DNA of 64,000 nt from Agarophyton chilense (lineage: Eukaryota; Rhodophyta; Florideophyceae; Gracilariales; Gracilariaceae): assembly GCA_030374765.1 (NCBI GenBank), contig JARGXX010000105.1:558001-622000 (forward strand), in the 5' to 3' direction. The translations under genes and the position numbers were made by a program. Of this stretch, positions 45,329-56,055 are shown one piece after another. The notes under the pieces were generated by a model, which did not search any database, was not told the origin of the DNA, and saw only the letters and a list, made by a program, of their open reading frames with translations. Each line of letters opens with the position of its first letter. Position 1 is the first letter of the stretch.

Positions 45329-45779
45329 AGCGAAGAATCGTTGGTTCTTTTCCATCTAATGTTACTCAAAATGGCTAACCGATGATGTAAACATCCCCTA
45401 TGGGTAGAAAAAACCCAACGATTCTCGAGTTGCAAGTTAGTATCACTGCCAGTACCGCTTGTAGTTTTTATGGAACAAGCAACGGATGGTCAGGTCTTTG
45501 TTGATGAGCTCGAAGAAGATGAAAACGCGGCGAAACCAGGAGGCTTGGAAGTTGAAGATGTGTCTCCCGCCGTATCATTGCCGTTTGGAAATGTTCTTTA
45601 TCCGATTTGTACAACGGGTGGTATGAAAATGATAGATAATTATATTGCGCGAGGAGCTTCGTGAGTAATGATTTGATATGGAATCCATCAAGTCTGTCCT
45701 TGAGGACAAGAGCCAGCGATAGATGAAAGGCTTCTGCTGTCAAACCATTGAAGTCTCCCACGCCTTGCCTTGATTCGAT
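45329..45779. other. Spacer with no supported gene
   Basis: A 64-codon acidic ORF at 45470-45664 (QVFVDELEEDENAAKPGG) is open but unrecognised. Confidence 0.3.
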
Positions 45780-46474
45780 ATCCGTTACATTGTTTGGGCA
45801 AAATCTTGATTGATCTTCTGAAAAGCTTCCTTTGCCCTAAATAGATCGAGGGCCCTGATTCTCTCGTTTGGGAGATACGCCCCATCTCAAGATTGTTCAA
45901 GTGGAATCTATATTACAGGAGGACCGAATGTGTTCCAGAGAAAGAAGAATACAGGCCTATTTCCCCCTTCGCATACATATTGTGACTTATTTCCCCACAC
46001 TGGCCTAATCCCTCGAGCGGCGATTTGGAATTGCTCACGGGAGAGATCTCCTAGCCGCCAATCCCTATGATCATACAAAACTGTGAGTATGCTCGGTGAG
46101 TTCCATTGTTGTAACTGAATGTGCAAGAAGCGCTCCACTGCACAGAGGAGCTTCTCAGGACTTTTGTTTGGAAGGAAGCGGATCGAGATCTTTGCCGAAG
46201 GTTAACAAGGCACAACTGAAAACACACCTGATGCGTTTCTGCTGTCTATAGATGTGATGGAAATAGAAGGCCTTCGCCACCTTGACTCGAGCAATTTCAT
46301 GTCGTTCTCAGAAGTAACCCGATTGACCTCCGTTACCTTTTGATATTCTGTCGTGTTGAATTCGGTTCCTTTTAAAAAGGCCATTTCATTCTGACTAAAG
46401 GACCGTATGTCAGCTTCAATCCCTAGCACGCAGACAGATCTGTCTTTGGCGACCATTTTCGAGAAGATGCTTTG
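45780..46474 (-). pseudogene. M20 metallopeptidase (CNDP2-like dipeptidase) fragment
   Basis: Read on the minus strand it matches the C-terminal half of M20 dipeptidases in order: RWRRPSISITSIDSR, ISIRFLPNKSPEKL, then GGNRPVFFFLWNTFG and SDGAYLPNERI with a stop between S and D, followed by FRAKEAFQKI. The dimerisation/lid region and one metal-binding His region are recognisable, but the catalytic N-terminal metal site is absent. Stops lie at 46202 (TAA) and near 45900. It is fused directly to an RPB1 fragment at its 5' side near 46475. Confidence 0.65.
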
Positions 46475-47010
46475 GAACAATTCCATCCCAATTGCCGACA
46501 CGCATGAGTAGATTCATAACGAAATCCTTGTCCAGAAAAGAGTCTCCTTGAGTGAGGGGCCAAGTGCAGAACAATCTCTGTTGGAAATGTGCTTTAAAAT
46601 GGAGTGAGTTCTCTCGGCCGTAATTGTTTGTTTTCCGATCGATTGAATCATCCGCGCTTTCGTCAAACATAGCACAAATATGGAATCCATCGCGCGAGTA
46701 CTTTGAATGAGTAGGACAACAACCATTCTCGATTGTACAAACTTTCTTCGCTCCGTTTGTTGCACGTAGAGCTGCACGCATTCTCCCCGTAGGCCCTGAA
46801 ATCTGGATCAAATCCTCCACAGCGCGTTCAATGCTAAGAATCCTAGAGCAGTAATGACAAACACACCGGAGAATTTTGAGAGTAGTGTTCATGAATCCAA
46901 TACTATACATGGACTTTGCCACCTCAATATGACCGAAATGGATCATACAAATCCTGCCATTACTGCCGCAAGTCTGACACGAAAAACTGCGACCACTTGC
47001 ACGTAATCCA
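46475..47010 (-). pseudogene. RNA polymerase II largest subunit (RPB1) fragment B
   Basis: The minus strand reads CQTCGSNGRICMIHFGHIEV (the clamp zinc site near residue 65-85 of RPB1), then TLKILRCVCHYCSRIL, and, after a frame change, ITAERTHSILKHISNRDCSAL, which is the clamp. It then jumps without a gap to LTQGDSFLDKDFVMNLLM and NWDGIVP, which lie over 300 residues further on in RPB1. The CP of CPGH is changed to CMIH. The piece ends at the fusion to the M20 fragment. It is not functional. Confidence 0.85.
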
Positions 47011-47024
47011 AGCTCGACAGTTCC

Positions 47025-47772
47025 TTAGGTGCGCGCCACGGCAAAAGGGCGAGATGGTGGCGATGAGTGCGAGAAAGAAGCGGGATATGAAGTTGAAGTT
47101 AACGTATTCGTAACGGGGCGCTCGGGTGGCAAAGGCCAAGTTGGAAGTAGACGACGAAAAAAGAGTATAGATCGGCGTGAAGCGCCACTACCTAGAGGGA
47201 TAGCGCCTGGTATCGGCGACATGGCAATCCGCCGTGCGTAGTACCGAGATAGAAGCTGGCGTGAGGTAGGCGAAGCGGGCAGATGAGCGGAGGTAGGCGT
47301 CAAGATACGCGGTGAGTAGGCTTGGAAAGCGCTGAAAGAGGCGCCATTGGGGATTTTGCTGCGAGATTTTCGAACGATTCGCGCGCCGGCCTGTAGACCG
47401 TGCCACTGCACCATACAGAACTCAAGCACCCGTCTTTGCGGGACCCTTTTGTGCAGGTCTTCTGGGCTGTTTTGGCTTAAGCTGTGTGACAAACTTGTTT
47501 TCCAGTAGACGTTTCCCTCCGATACTCTTTCCAGCAGCTTTAGGGACAGGTCAGACGACTTTCTGAGCAACCTTAAGCGGCGAACTGCTTGGACGGCCTT
47601 CCGAAAACTTCGCGGCTATCATTTGGTTGACTGCACCTTGTTGTGAAACTGTATTGTGCATCATGAGGTTAGAGGTAGCCGGGACTGGGTTGTCTGGAAG
47701 TCTTGGCACACCATTACCAAGAAGTTGTCTACCCTGCTCATCTCCATGGTATTTAAGAGCGCGTAAGTTCAT
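47025..47772 (-). pseudogene. Unidentified ORF(s), Pro/Lys- and Arg-rich
   Basis: ATG at 47772 opens MNLRALKYHGDEQGRQLLG, continues through QQGAVNQMIAAKFSEGRPSS and stops (TGA) at 47551; beyond it the same frame continues basic (KSIGGKRLLENKFVTQLKPK). An overlapping frame is open to 47025. The start looks like a small basic nuclear protein, but no family is recognised. Confidence 0.3.
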
Positions 47773-47850
47773 TTTCCCCGCGGCAGGGCTGAAGGAAGCA
47801 ACGAACTACCCCGCTTTGTATATTCTTTTGGCGCGAGTGAAACTAGGATA

Positions 47851-48403
47851 ATGAATCCCTCGGTCGCTCTTTTGGCGTGTACCAACGAACCAATCGAATC
47901 AAGAGGCAAGCGTAGAGTTAATCTCCAAAACTGGGAGCGGTGGACAACGAGGCAACATGCGGCAATGTTGGACGTTTCTCAGCGCAGTAACGATATGTTG
48001 GGAACCGACATCGAATTGGCTCTTGAGTGCTCGGCGACAGGTTTGGAAATAGCCGTCTCAAGACTAGCAAGTGTTCATTCAATTATTCGAGCCTTTCTCA
48101 TGGCTGACGTTGATGTTGTCGATTTTTAACAAGCTGAAGATGTCGCAGATGAAGTAGAAGAGGGATATGAGGGAGATGAGAGAGATGAGGGAGACAACGG
48201 AGACGACAAAGATGTAGGAGAAGATGGGAAGCACAGAGGCCAGGGCGAAGAAGGAGAAAAACGAAACGATGGAGCAGCGCAAAAACAATGAGGAAGAGCG
48301 AAACTGTGCTAAAGAGCAAGACGACGATGAAGAGCGAAACGATGTTGAAGAGCAAAACGAGGGACAGGAGGGAGAAGAATTAGAGTAAAAAGCTGATGAG
48401 GAA
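47851..48403 (+). pseudogene. Acidic-repeat gene, part left of the Copia insertion
   Basis: ATG at 47851 op​ens a 92-codon segment (WERWTTRQHAAMLDVSQRSN, LECSATGLEIAVSRLASVHS) ended by TAA. It is followed by a purine-rich stretch encoding Glu/Asp/Gly-rich repeats (EEGYEGDERDEGDNGDDKD; in a second frame EEERN, DDDEERND, VEEQNEG). In the frame entering the insertion site, one TAA stands six codons before it. This is a decayed locus or rapidly evolving acidic protein. The Copia element is inserted at 48404. Confidence 0.35.
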
Positions 48404-48495
48404 TGTGAATGGAAGGCACTGACTATTCTCTTTTACTTCGATCTCGTCGTCAACTGCTGCTTAAGTGCTTTTCTGTACTGTAATGCTGTTTGACA
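48404..48495 (-). repeat. 3' LTR of the outer Copia
   Basis: 92 bp, paired with 57419-57510. Four substitutions separate the two copies. The sequence just inside is a poor purine tract. Confidence 0.9.
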
Positions 48496-51400
48496 CCTAA
48501 AAATGTGATGTAGCAAGATGTGAAGATGTTGTTTGACAGTCCCCGGTTGCTGTATCGCATTTGTTTCGGGTTTGGGTAGTACTTGGAGATGTTCTCTTAG
48601 CTGCTTGTATCGGTCTATGTGCAGAGGATTGGTGAGGATGTCGGCTAACATGTCAGTTGTCGGGATGCGTTCGAGGTTGATGTTTTGTTGCGAAATATGA
48701 TGTTGTAGAAAGTGATGCCGAATGCCGATGTACTTTTTGCGCTTCGTAGGAGCTTTATTTTCGGCAATGAGGACTGCTGAACGGTTATCAATGCAGTGGG
48801 GAGTCGGTGTCGTTGTTGGCATTTTGGCGGAGTTGAGTAGTTTGGCAAGACATACTGTGAGTCTGGTTGCATCTGTCGCGGCGATATATTGGGCTTCGGT
48901 GGTGGATAGTGCTACTACGTTTTGCTTCCTTGATGCACATGATATGGGTGTGTTGTTGATGTTGTGTATCGTCCCCGCTATGGACTTGCGGTTTTCTCGC
49001 TGGCGAAGTCGGCATTTCTGTATACGCGGAGAGGATTGGGTTGGTTGGGTGGTGTCTCTTGCTGGGGTGAGAAGTGCAGTCCGTGAGTTCTCGTGCCTTT
49101 GAGGTATCTTAATAGGGTTTTGAGTGCTTGTTGGTGGTGGAGTTGAGGTTTTGCCATATGTTGCGCTAGTCGGTTCGTCGCGCATGCTATGTCGGGTCTA
49201 GTGCTGTCTGTTACATAGCGGATTTCTCTGAGAATCTGCCTACATCTGGTTGCGTCTTTGGAGGAGACGGGTTTAAAGGGTGGTTGTTGGTCTAAGGTCT
49301 TCATTTGTGTATGGCGTGAGGGCTGGGTTGCAGTCCTGCATGTTGGGTTGTAGGAGGATGGCGTCTTTGGCATCTGGTTGAGAATTTTAATGCTTCCATC
49401 TGGTGCTTGGGTTATTGTCCAGTTGAGGAATCGGGTGGGGGTGCCGAGTCGTCTGATTTTGTACTTTAGTAGGAGTTGGCGGTGAAGGGTATCTATGAGT
49501 GGCTGGCTGGATGCTAACACAAGAAAGTAGTCAATATTCGTGCTAACTATTATGTATCCGGTGCTGTTGCGAAGGGTGTAGAGACATGGGTCATGTTCTG
49601 AGCTTGTGAATCCGAGGGCGTTGAGGAACTGTTGTAATCCGTGGTTGTAATAGTATGCTGCTGGTGAGAAGCCGTAGAGATTGCCTTGCAGCTTTCCTTA
49701 TTTGCTGTTGTGGCGGTAGGTTCCGTCAAAGTTAGCCATTTGCTTGACATATATGGGTCGATCGTGGCCATATTTTTCGTGTAGTTATGCTGACTTGATA
49801 TCGAAGTGTTCGAGTGGTAGTTTCATTGTGGCATGTAACGCTAGAAGCATTATTTGTGTTGTTCTGTCTGCGCTGTATGTCGTCGTGTGTTAGGGGTTGA
49901 AGTGGAGTCCGGGCTTCATCAAATCTCCTCTGAGATTGCATCTGGCCTTGCGCTGTATTATGTGTCCCTCTGCTGATCGCTTGTAGCGGTACAACATCAT
50001 TAATGGTATGATGAGTGTCGGTGGTGGAGTGAAATCGAGTTGTAACCATTGAATTATTTCATGAGTGTCTATACTGGTTAGTTCTGTGTCGTGCGCTGTT
50101 TTCCATTGGTCTGCATCTGGGTATTTCCTGGCTTGTTGAACGTTTGCTGGAGGGGGGGTGATGATGTTGATCGTGTTCGGTATTTGTTGGGTGTGTGTGG
50201 CTCTTGTCTTGAAAGCTGTTGCTGTTATGTTGGTGGGGTCTTTTTGTTTGATGTATGGGTGGAAGTCGGCTGCTCTGATCTGCTGATAGTTTCTGGTGCG
50301 GAGGTTTAATACTGTGACATGCGCGAGCGATGTGGCATACATGCACCATGCTGAGTCTGCCCTGGGTTCCAGTTTCTTCTTTGTCGATTATGCAGGAATG
50401 GTTCCTAGTTCTCCAAATGTGTAGATGTACTTGAGTTGTGGCGTCTGTCCGTACCAGAGTTGGTATGATGATGTTTCCGTCGTAGCATGGTGTAGCAAGT
50501 TGTATTTGAAAACTGTGTCCCTGGCTGCGTCCTCCCAGTAGGTATGGTGTAGTTGGGCTGTGCTGAGGAGTGCTCTTGCGGATTTCATAATGGTTATGTT
50601 CAGTCGTTCGGCAATGCTGTTTTCTTGTGGTTGGTGTGGCGTACTCAAGTGGTGTTGTAAGCTGTGTTCAGTGTAGATGTCTTGCATGGCTGCTATTGTG
50701 TATTCCTTGGCGTTATCACTTCGAATATCTGTTAATGGATGTTGCATCTTGTGTTTTAAGTGGTGTAGTGTTGCACTTATGTGGGTGGAGATGTCCTTTC
50801 TGTCCTTTACGAAGTGTGCAATGACGACTTTGTTTGATGCGCATACGATTAGTAACATGTGGTTGTTGCCATGCGTTGATGTTGGTTTCATGGGGCTACA
50901 TGTACCTGAACTAACATACGTGCCTGTGGGGTATTTGTTTTCTTTTCGTTTGTGTGGGGCGGGATGGAGTTTGGTGCTGTGGCATGCCGTGCAGTTGATC
51001 TGGGTATCCGGGGATAAGGTTGTTGGCATTAGCGGTATGAGTCTTCGTGGGGCAGTGTTTGCCAGTTTTTGTGGATGTGAGTGATTCATCTTGAGGTGCC
51101 ACTGGTGTGTGGCTAGCTGCATACTGGAGTTGGGTGTGCTCTGTGTTGGGTTTGTCATCTTTTGAAATTCACTGACTGTGGCGGTCTTTGTCTTTTGTTC
51201 TGTGATTGGGAGTGTGGTAGATGGCTTGTGTTTCTCTGTTTTGGACGAGAGGTTCGCTTTGTTCTTTGATTGTTGTTTGGGTTTGGGTTTGTGTTTGGTA
51301 GTGCTTGTGGTTTTGCTTTTGTGAAGTTTACGAGGGATTGTGCGTGCTGTGTGGACTTTGTTTGGTGTTATAATTGTTCCTTGTCGCTGATATTGGGTGT

Positions 51401-51588
51401 CTTTCCACTGTGCTATGGCCATGATTTTGGGGGGGGTGATTTGTAGTGTTTATTAAAAAGCCATTGGTGGCTGTGAATGAAACTAAGCCATATCGGTTGG
51501 CAAGGTCGTGGGAAGAGAGCAAATTGTGTCGCAGGTTGCGATTGGCCACTGCTTGGATCTGAATGCGTTTATTCTTGTTGGTTTGGAG
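48496..51588 (-). pseudogene. Outer Copia pol: integrase, reverse transcriptase, RNase H, decayed
   Basis: At 51422-50388 the integrase shows the H-x-x-H/C-x-x-C finger (HQWHLKMNH, then CTACHSTK), the second D (DIRSDNAKEYT) and the E block (HQPQENSIAERLN). The first D region is altered. RT pieces at 50342-48978 include DQWKTAHDTELTSI and TRPDIACATNRLAQHM. The expected YVDD reads NIDYFLV and has lost the DD pair. RNase H at 48433-48960 retains VALSTTEAQYIAATDA and ADFAS. In-frame stops (for example TAA at 50388) and frame changes are frequent. Confidence 0.85.
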
Positions 51589-51593
51589 GTGCA
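51589..51593. repeat. Target-site duplication GTGCA, left, of the inner Copia
   Basis: Same five bases as 56056-56060, directly abutting the LTR ends. Confidence 0.9.
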
Positions 51594-51766
51594 TGTTGGC
51601 AGTAGTGACTTCCATGGAGGAAGCCGTTCACTCGGTCTTGTCCTTTACTTAAAGTGGTGCTCCTGTGCACGGTTTGTCTACTGATATCGGAGGGAAACTA
51701 ATCGATAACGCCCGAGGGTGACGATGCTTACTTGGCCTACCGATCTTACTTGGCCTACCGATAACA
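51594..51766 (-). repeat. 3' LTR of the inner Copia
   Basis: 173 bp from TGTTGGCAG to CGATAACA on the plus strand. It contains a 14-bp direct repeat (CTTACTTGGCCTACCGAT) near the end. Confidence 0.95.
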
Positions 51767-51778
51767 TTCCCCCTTAGG
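51767..51778 (-). promoter_or_regulatory. Polypurine tract of the inner Copia
   Basis: Minus strand CCTAAGGGGGAA directly before the 3' LTR, and overlapping the end of pol. Confidence 0.8.
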
Positions 51779-54700
51779 TCAAGGCGTGCAAGAAATGGAT
51801 GAAATTGAAAGGAGCCCCATCATAGCTCTCAGCGTTGCGAGTTTAGATCCATAAACCGGCTTTGTCAGTGGGTCTGACACGTTGTGCTCGCTAAGGACAA
51901 AGTGAAATTCCACCAGTCCTTTCTTCGTGTAATCGCGTACGGCCATTGTCGAAACGTCGATGTGCTTATTCTTGTCTGTCAGCTGGTCTTCTCTAGTCAT
52001 GGTTAATGCGCGTGTGTTGTCCCCAAGGATCTCTATGGTGTCTTGGGGTGCGCCCATGTCGTTCATGGCTTTCTTCAACCACCGAGCTTCACGTGCTGCG
52101 TTGCATTCCGCAATGACTTCAGCTTCGGCGGTGCTCAAAGCTACGACGCTCTGTTTCTGTGAGCGCCAAGACACCGCTTCACTCCCGAGCAAGAAGACGT
52201 AGGCACCAGTTGTCTTTCGGTCCGAATGCTTCGGAGCCCAATCGCTGTCACAGTATCCCATCACACTGTGTGTACCACTCGTTCCACTTGAGCAATACTG
52301 AATACCGTAGTCCGTGGTTCTCTTCAGGTATCTCAGCACACACTTTGCCAACTCCCAGTGTGCCTCGGAGTAGGCGTGCATGAAACGCGACAAGAAAGAA
52401 ACCGAGAACTGGATGTCAGGGCGTGTGCCATTGGCCAAGTATGACAGAGCTCCCACGAGCTCACGGAAGGGAACCTTCGGATTGTTCCCTGGTGGGAGGG
52501 TTAGATTGGCAGATGCTAAAATGGGAGCACCGGATGATTTGCACTCGTTCATCGAGAACTTTCTCAGAATGTCCTTGACGTACTGTCGCTGAGTAATTGT
52601 GGCCATGCGGTTCCGGGTGTCCAAAAGCACTTCAATGCCGAGAAATTGTCTAACTTGGCCGAGATCCCGAACTTCAAACCTCGGAGAAAGTTTGGAGACC
52701 AACCACGAGTGTCCTTCGTTTCCCTTGCAGGCGGTTAGTAGATCATCCACATATACAAGAACGTAGAGTTTTCCAAACTCGGCTTTCTCGGTCACAAAAA
52801 GGCTGGGGTCCGATTTCCCCTTCGTAAAGCCGATGTCTTCAAGAACCTTCGAGAATACCATATAGAATGCTCTTGCCGCCTGTTTTAAACCATACAGGGA
52901 TTTGAGCAGCTTCCAGACTGTTCCCGGGGCATTCCCAAATTCTTTCTTGAGTTCATCAGGTAGCTGCGGCGGTTTCACGTAAATCTCCTCTTCTAGGTCT
53001 CCGTAGAGAAACGCAGTCTTAATATCGATGTGCCTTAACTCGAGATTGGCATTGACAGCGTGTGCGACAAGAATCCGGAAGGTTGATAGTCGGGAAACTG
53101 GTGCGAAGACCTCCGAGAAGTTCATGCCGTACTTCTGTTTGAATCCTTTAGCTACGAAACTTGCCTTATATCTCATGATCTCGCCCTTTTCGTTGCGCTT
53201 TATGTCGAATGTCCATTTAGACGGAATGGATTCAGTATGTTCTGGTATCCGTTCCTCGGTAAATACATTTCGCTCCGTTAGGGACTGCAGTTCTGATTTC
53301 ATTGCGTCAATCCACTTGGCCCGGTCTTTGCCTTCCATGGCCTCGTGAGCGGTGGCTGGTGCAGCACGTGATGTTTTTGCAATGTGATCTATGGTCAGGA
53401 ATGCAAGAGCGCTATAACTCGACATCCAAGGCAGCACGTTTCGTGCCTTCTCGGTTGGCTTTCTTTTACGTCCACTCCGTCGTGTTGTCTCTGCCGGGGT
53501 TTCGTTTTCACTGACTGTGTGAGGTGCTGACTCCGGTAACTCTTCAGCGATTTCACCGTTTCCTATGTCACTGGCGGTGTTAAAGTCAGCTTCAATAATG
53601 TCTACCAACTCATTGCTGTGCACCTCCTCTTCTGCCTCTCTCGGGTGTTGTTTCTCGCTTTCGTCGAAGCGTACGTCAAGGGATGTGTATATTCTGTTTC
53701 TTTCCGGCACATACACACGGTAGCCTGAGGGTCCGTATCCGACTAGTACCCCATTCCAAACCTTCCCGTCGAATTTCGTTCGGCGTTGATTCGGTGGGCG
53801 CATGATGTACACCTTACAGCCGAAGACTTTCAAGTTGGAAAGATTTGGTCGAGTTCCCGTGAGAGCCTCGTGTGGTGTTCGGTTCTTGTACTTGGGGTGA
53901 GTGGACTTTGTGAGACACCGGTTTCGAACGTAATTGGCGGTGCGCAATGCTTCTTCCCAAAGTTTTTTCGAGTTCTTAAAGTTGGGGTTCCTCTTTTCTA
54001 GATCATGCACGGCTGCTCTTGCCATTTGAACGATTGTTCGGTTTAGCCGCTCGGCCCTTCCATTAAACTCTGGTGAATATGGGGCAGTGACCTCATGCTT
54101 TATTTGGCGTCTGGCCAGCTTTGCTTCCACTTCTTTGCTGATGAACTCTCCACCTCTATCCATGCGGATTTTTTGTATCTTTTGCACCTTTTCACCTGTG
54201 GTGGCTTCAATGTCAGTGAGGAATTCATCGATGCGGGTTGCGACATGGTTCTTTTTCTTTAACGGAAGAATCCAAGATGCCCCGGTGGCGTCGTCGAGCG
54301 CAACCAGGTTGTATATGTTTCCTTTCAGCGATGGGGGCGATATTTCCCCGATGAGGTCCATATGCACAAGTTCGAGTGGTGAGTTATGTAGGAATTAGAC
54401 AGGTTTATGGCTCTTCTTTGTGGCCTTTCCGTGCTCGCACGACTCACAGGCCTGTTCCTCTGGTTTCTTATTTAGGTCTTCAAGGCCAAGTGCGGCCTCT
54501 TCGCGGATCATCTTCTCGATGATTGGTGAGCTGATGTGGCACATTCGAGAGTGCATTAGGTTCATATTCATTGTCATCAATGCGTTCGGAGCGTCTCTGT
54601 GTCGCAAGCTCTCAATAAATGCAACATTCAGCCCCACAGATGATCCGCGCATCACATTGGTGTTGTCCTTAGCAACAATTATCTCGTTTGTGTATGGGGG

Positions 54701-54780
54701 TAGAGAGATAAAGTATCTTTTTCTGGTCAGCACGGTTGTTGACATAAGATTTGTACGTAGGTTTGTGACAAAAGGACACG
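51779..54780 (-). pseudogene. Inner Copia pol: integrase, RT and RNase H (one TAA)
   Basis: One frame of about 1000 codons has a single TAA at 54395-54397. Before the stop lies the integrase zinc finger (LMHSRMCHISS, then CESCEHGKATKK). After it come the integrase core (HMDLIGEI, MDRGGEF, SPEFNGRAERLNRTI, in D-D-E order), a basic C-terminal part, and the RT with KARFV-type start (RYKASFVAKGFKQKYGMNF) and intact YVDDLLTACKG. RNase H shows GYCDSDWA and VVALSTAEAEVIAECNA and ends in TGA at 51779. Apart from the TAA this pol looks functional. Confidence 0.93.
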
Positions 54781-55799
54781 TTCTGTAACACGATGTCGTG
54801 TTGGGCATTGTCTATGATACATGTTAGCCTGACGTCTCCTTTGCCCTTCACAGCCAAAGATGTCTTTTTGTCTGCCGTTCCTACTGACGTTTCACAAGTT
54901 GCCGGTTTGAAGTTCTCTAGGATGCTCTTCATTGGCGTCATGTGCTCGCTGGCGCAGCTGTCTAAAAACCATGTACTTCCGTTCTTGGGACCGCCGAGCA
55001 AGTCACTTTTCGTCAACATTGCAAATGTTCCAGTGTTGTTTCCACCCTGCCCATCGTGTTCGCCGCCTTTTTTGTTGCGTGGGTTATGCCAACAGTCTCT
55101 TCTCATGTGCCCACGTTTACCACATTGGTGACATATGATTTCCTGTAATCTTCTCTTTCTTCCGGTGCCTGTGCGGTCGTTGTTCCGGCGTGTGAAAAAG
55201 GATGTCTTTGTGCTGCTGCTGTCCTCAGATTTTCTTGCCTTGAGTTCTTGTTCCTTCTGCTGGAGTCTTGCGACAACCTCCAGAAAATCTGGCATTTCAT
55301 CTCTGGTTATATAAGAGTCTCTCATCGCCGAATACTCTTCTGGTAGTCCAGCCATTAGTGCCTCACATTTTTCGTCGTTTGTTAACACCTTCCCAGCCCG
55401 CGCCATATTGGTTTCAATTAGCGCGATACGATCAGCATACGCCTGGATTGATTCGTCTTCTTCCAGTCGCATTTGGTTCATTTTGATTCGCCTCGTGTAC
55501 AGCGCTGCTCTATTTCGCGCCTCGTACTTCTGTTTCAAGTTGTTCCACATTTCTTGAGCAGTGTTCATTCCCATGATGACCGGCTTTGCCTTAGATTCAA
55601 TCGTGCACAGGATCCTGGCCATTGCTTGGTTGTTCTTTTTGTTCCACTCTTTGAAAGCCTTTTCGCTCTCCGGTGGTACCTCTTCACCGCTGACATACTG
55701 CCACAGATCTTCCCCGATAAGAAGAGGCTTCATCTGACTTTCCCACTCCACATAGTTGCTATCTTTCAGGAGGATGAGTGGGTACTTGTAGCTACTCAT
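54669..55799 (-). CDS. Inner Copia gag and protease
   Basis: ATG at 55799 opens MSSYKYPLILLKDSNYVEWE, a typical Copia gag start (UBN2-like helical domain, W near residue 19). The RNA-binding knuckle is complete (CHQCGKRGHMRRDC). The protease active site is WFLDSCASEHMTPM. After about residue 340, near 54775, a run of four T leads the frame astray; the homologous text continues one base over (the integrase N-terminus). In an active copy gag-pol is one ORF, so a single-base indel is likely. Confidence 0.92.
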   Translation of the reverse strand: MSSYKYPLILLKDSNYVEWESQMKPLLIGEDLWQYVSGEEVPPESEKAFKEWNKKNNQAMARILCTIESKAKPVIMGMNTAQEMWNNLKQKYEARNRAALYTRRIKMNQMRLEEDESIQAYADRIALIETNMARAGKVLTNDEKCEALMAGLPEEYSAMRDSYITRDEMPDFLEVVARLQQKEQELKARKSEDSSSTKTSFFTRRNNDRTGTGRKRRLQEIICHQCGKRGHMRRDCWHNPRNKKGGEHDGQGGNNTGTFAMLTKSDLLGGPKNGSTWFLDSCASEHMTPMKSILENFKPATCETSVGTADKKTSLAVKGKGDVRLTCIIDNAQHDIVLQNVSFCHKPTYKSYVNNRADQKKILYLSTPIHKRDNCC

Positions 55800-55838
55800 T
55801 TTCTTTTTTCGTTACTGGGATTTGTTGGCGTTCTCAAG

Positions 55839-55853
55839 GCTGGGCCCATAACC
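55839..55853 (-). promoter_or_regulatory. Primer-binding site of the inner Copia (initiator tRNA-Met anticodon arm)
   Basis: The plus strand reads GCTGGGCCCATAACC, which equals the anticodon arm of eukaryotic initiator tRNA-Met, including anticodon CAT. The RNA strand would pair with the inside of that tRNA, two bases from the LTR. Drosophila copia uses such half-tRNA priming. Confidence 0.85.
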
Positions 55854-55855
55854 GA

Positions 55856-56055
55856 TGTTGGCAGTAGTGACTTCCATGGAGGAAGCCGTTCACTCTGTTT
55901 CCATGGAGGAAGCCGTTCACTCGGTCTTGTCCTTTACTTAAAGTGGTGCTCCTGTGCACGGTTTGTCTACTGATATCGGAGGGAAACTAATCGATAACGC
56001 CCGAGGGTGACGATGCTTACTTGGCCTACCGATCTTACTTGGCCTACCGATAACA
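55856..56055 (-). repeat. 5' LTR of the inner Copia, with 27-bp duplication
   Basis: 200 bp. It equals the other LTR plus one extra copy of a unit starting TCCATGGAGGAAGCCGTTCA. Confidence 0.95.

Larger units (their letters stand above)
51594..56055 (-). mobile_element. Ty1/Copia retrotransposon, inner, young copy
   Basis: LTRs at 51594-51766 (173 bp) and 55856-56055 (200 bp) are identical except for one 27-bp tandem duplication in the right (5') LTR. TSD GTGCA flanks the element. Primer-binding site and purine tract are intact. The coding region has only one frameshift (near 54775) and one TAA (54395). It sits in the gag-protease region of the outer Copia. This must be a recent insertion. 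Confidence 0.95.
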
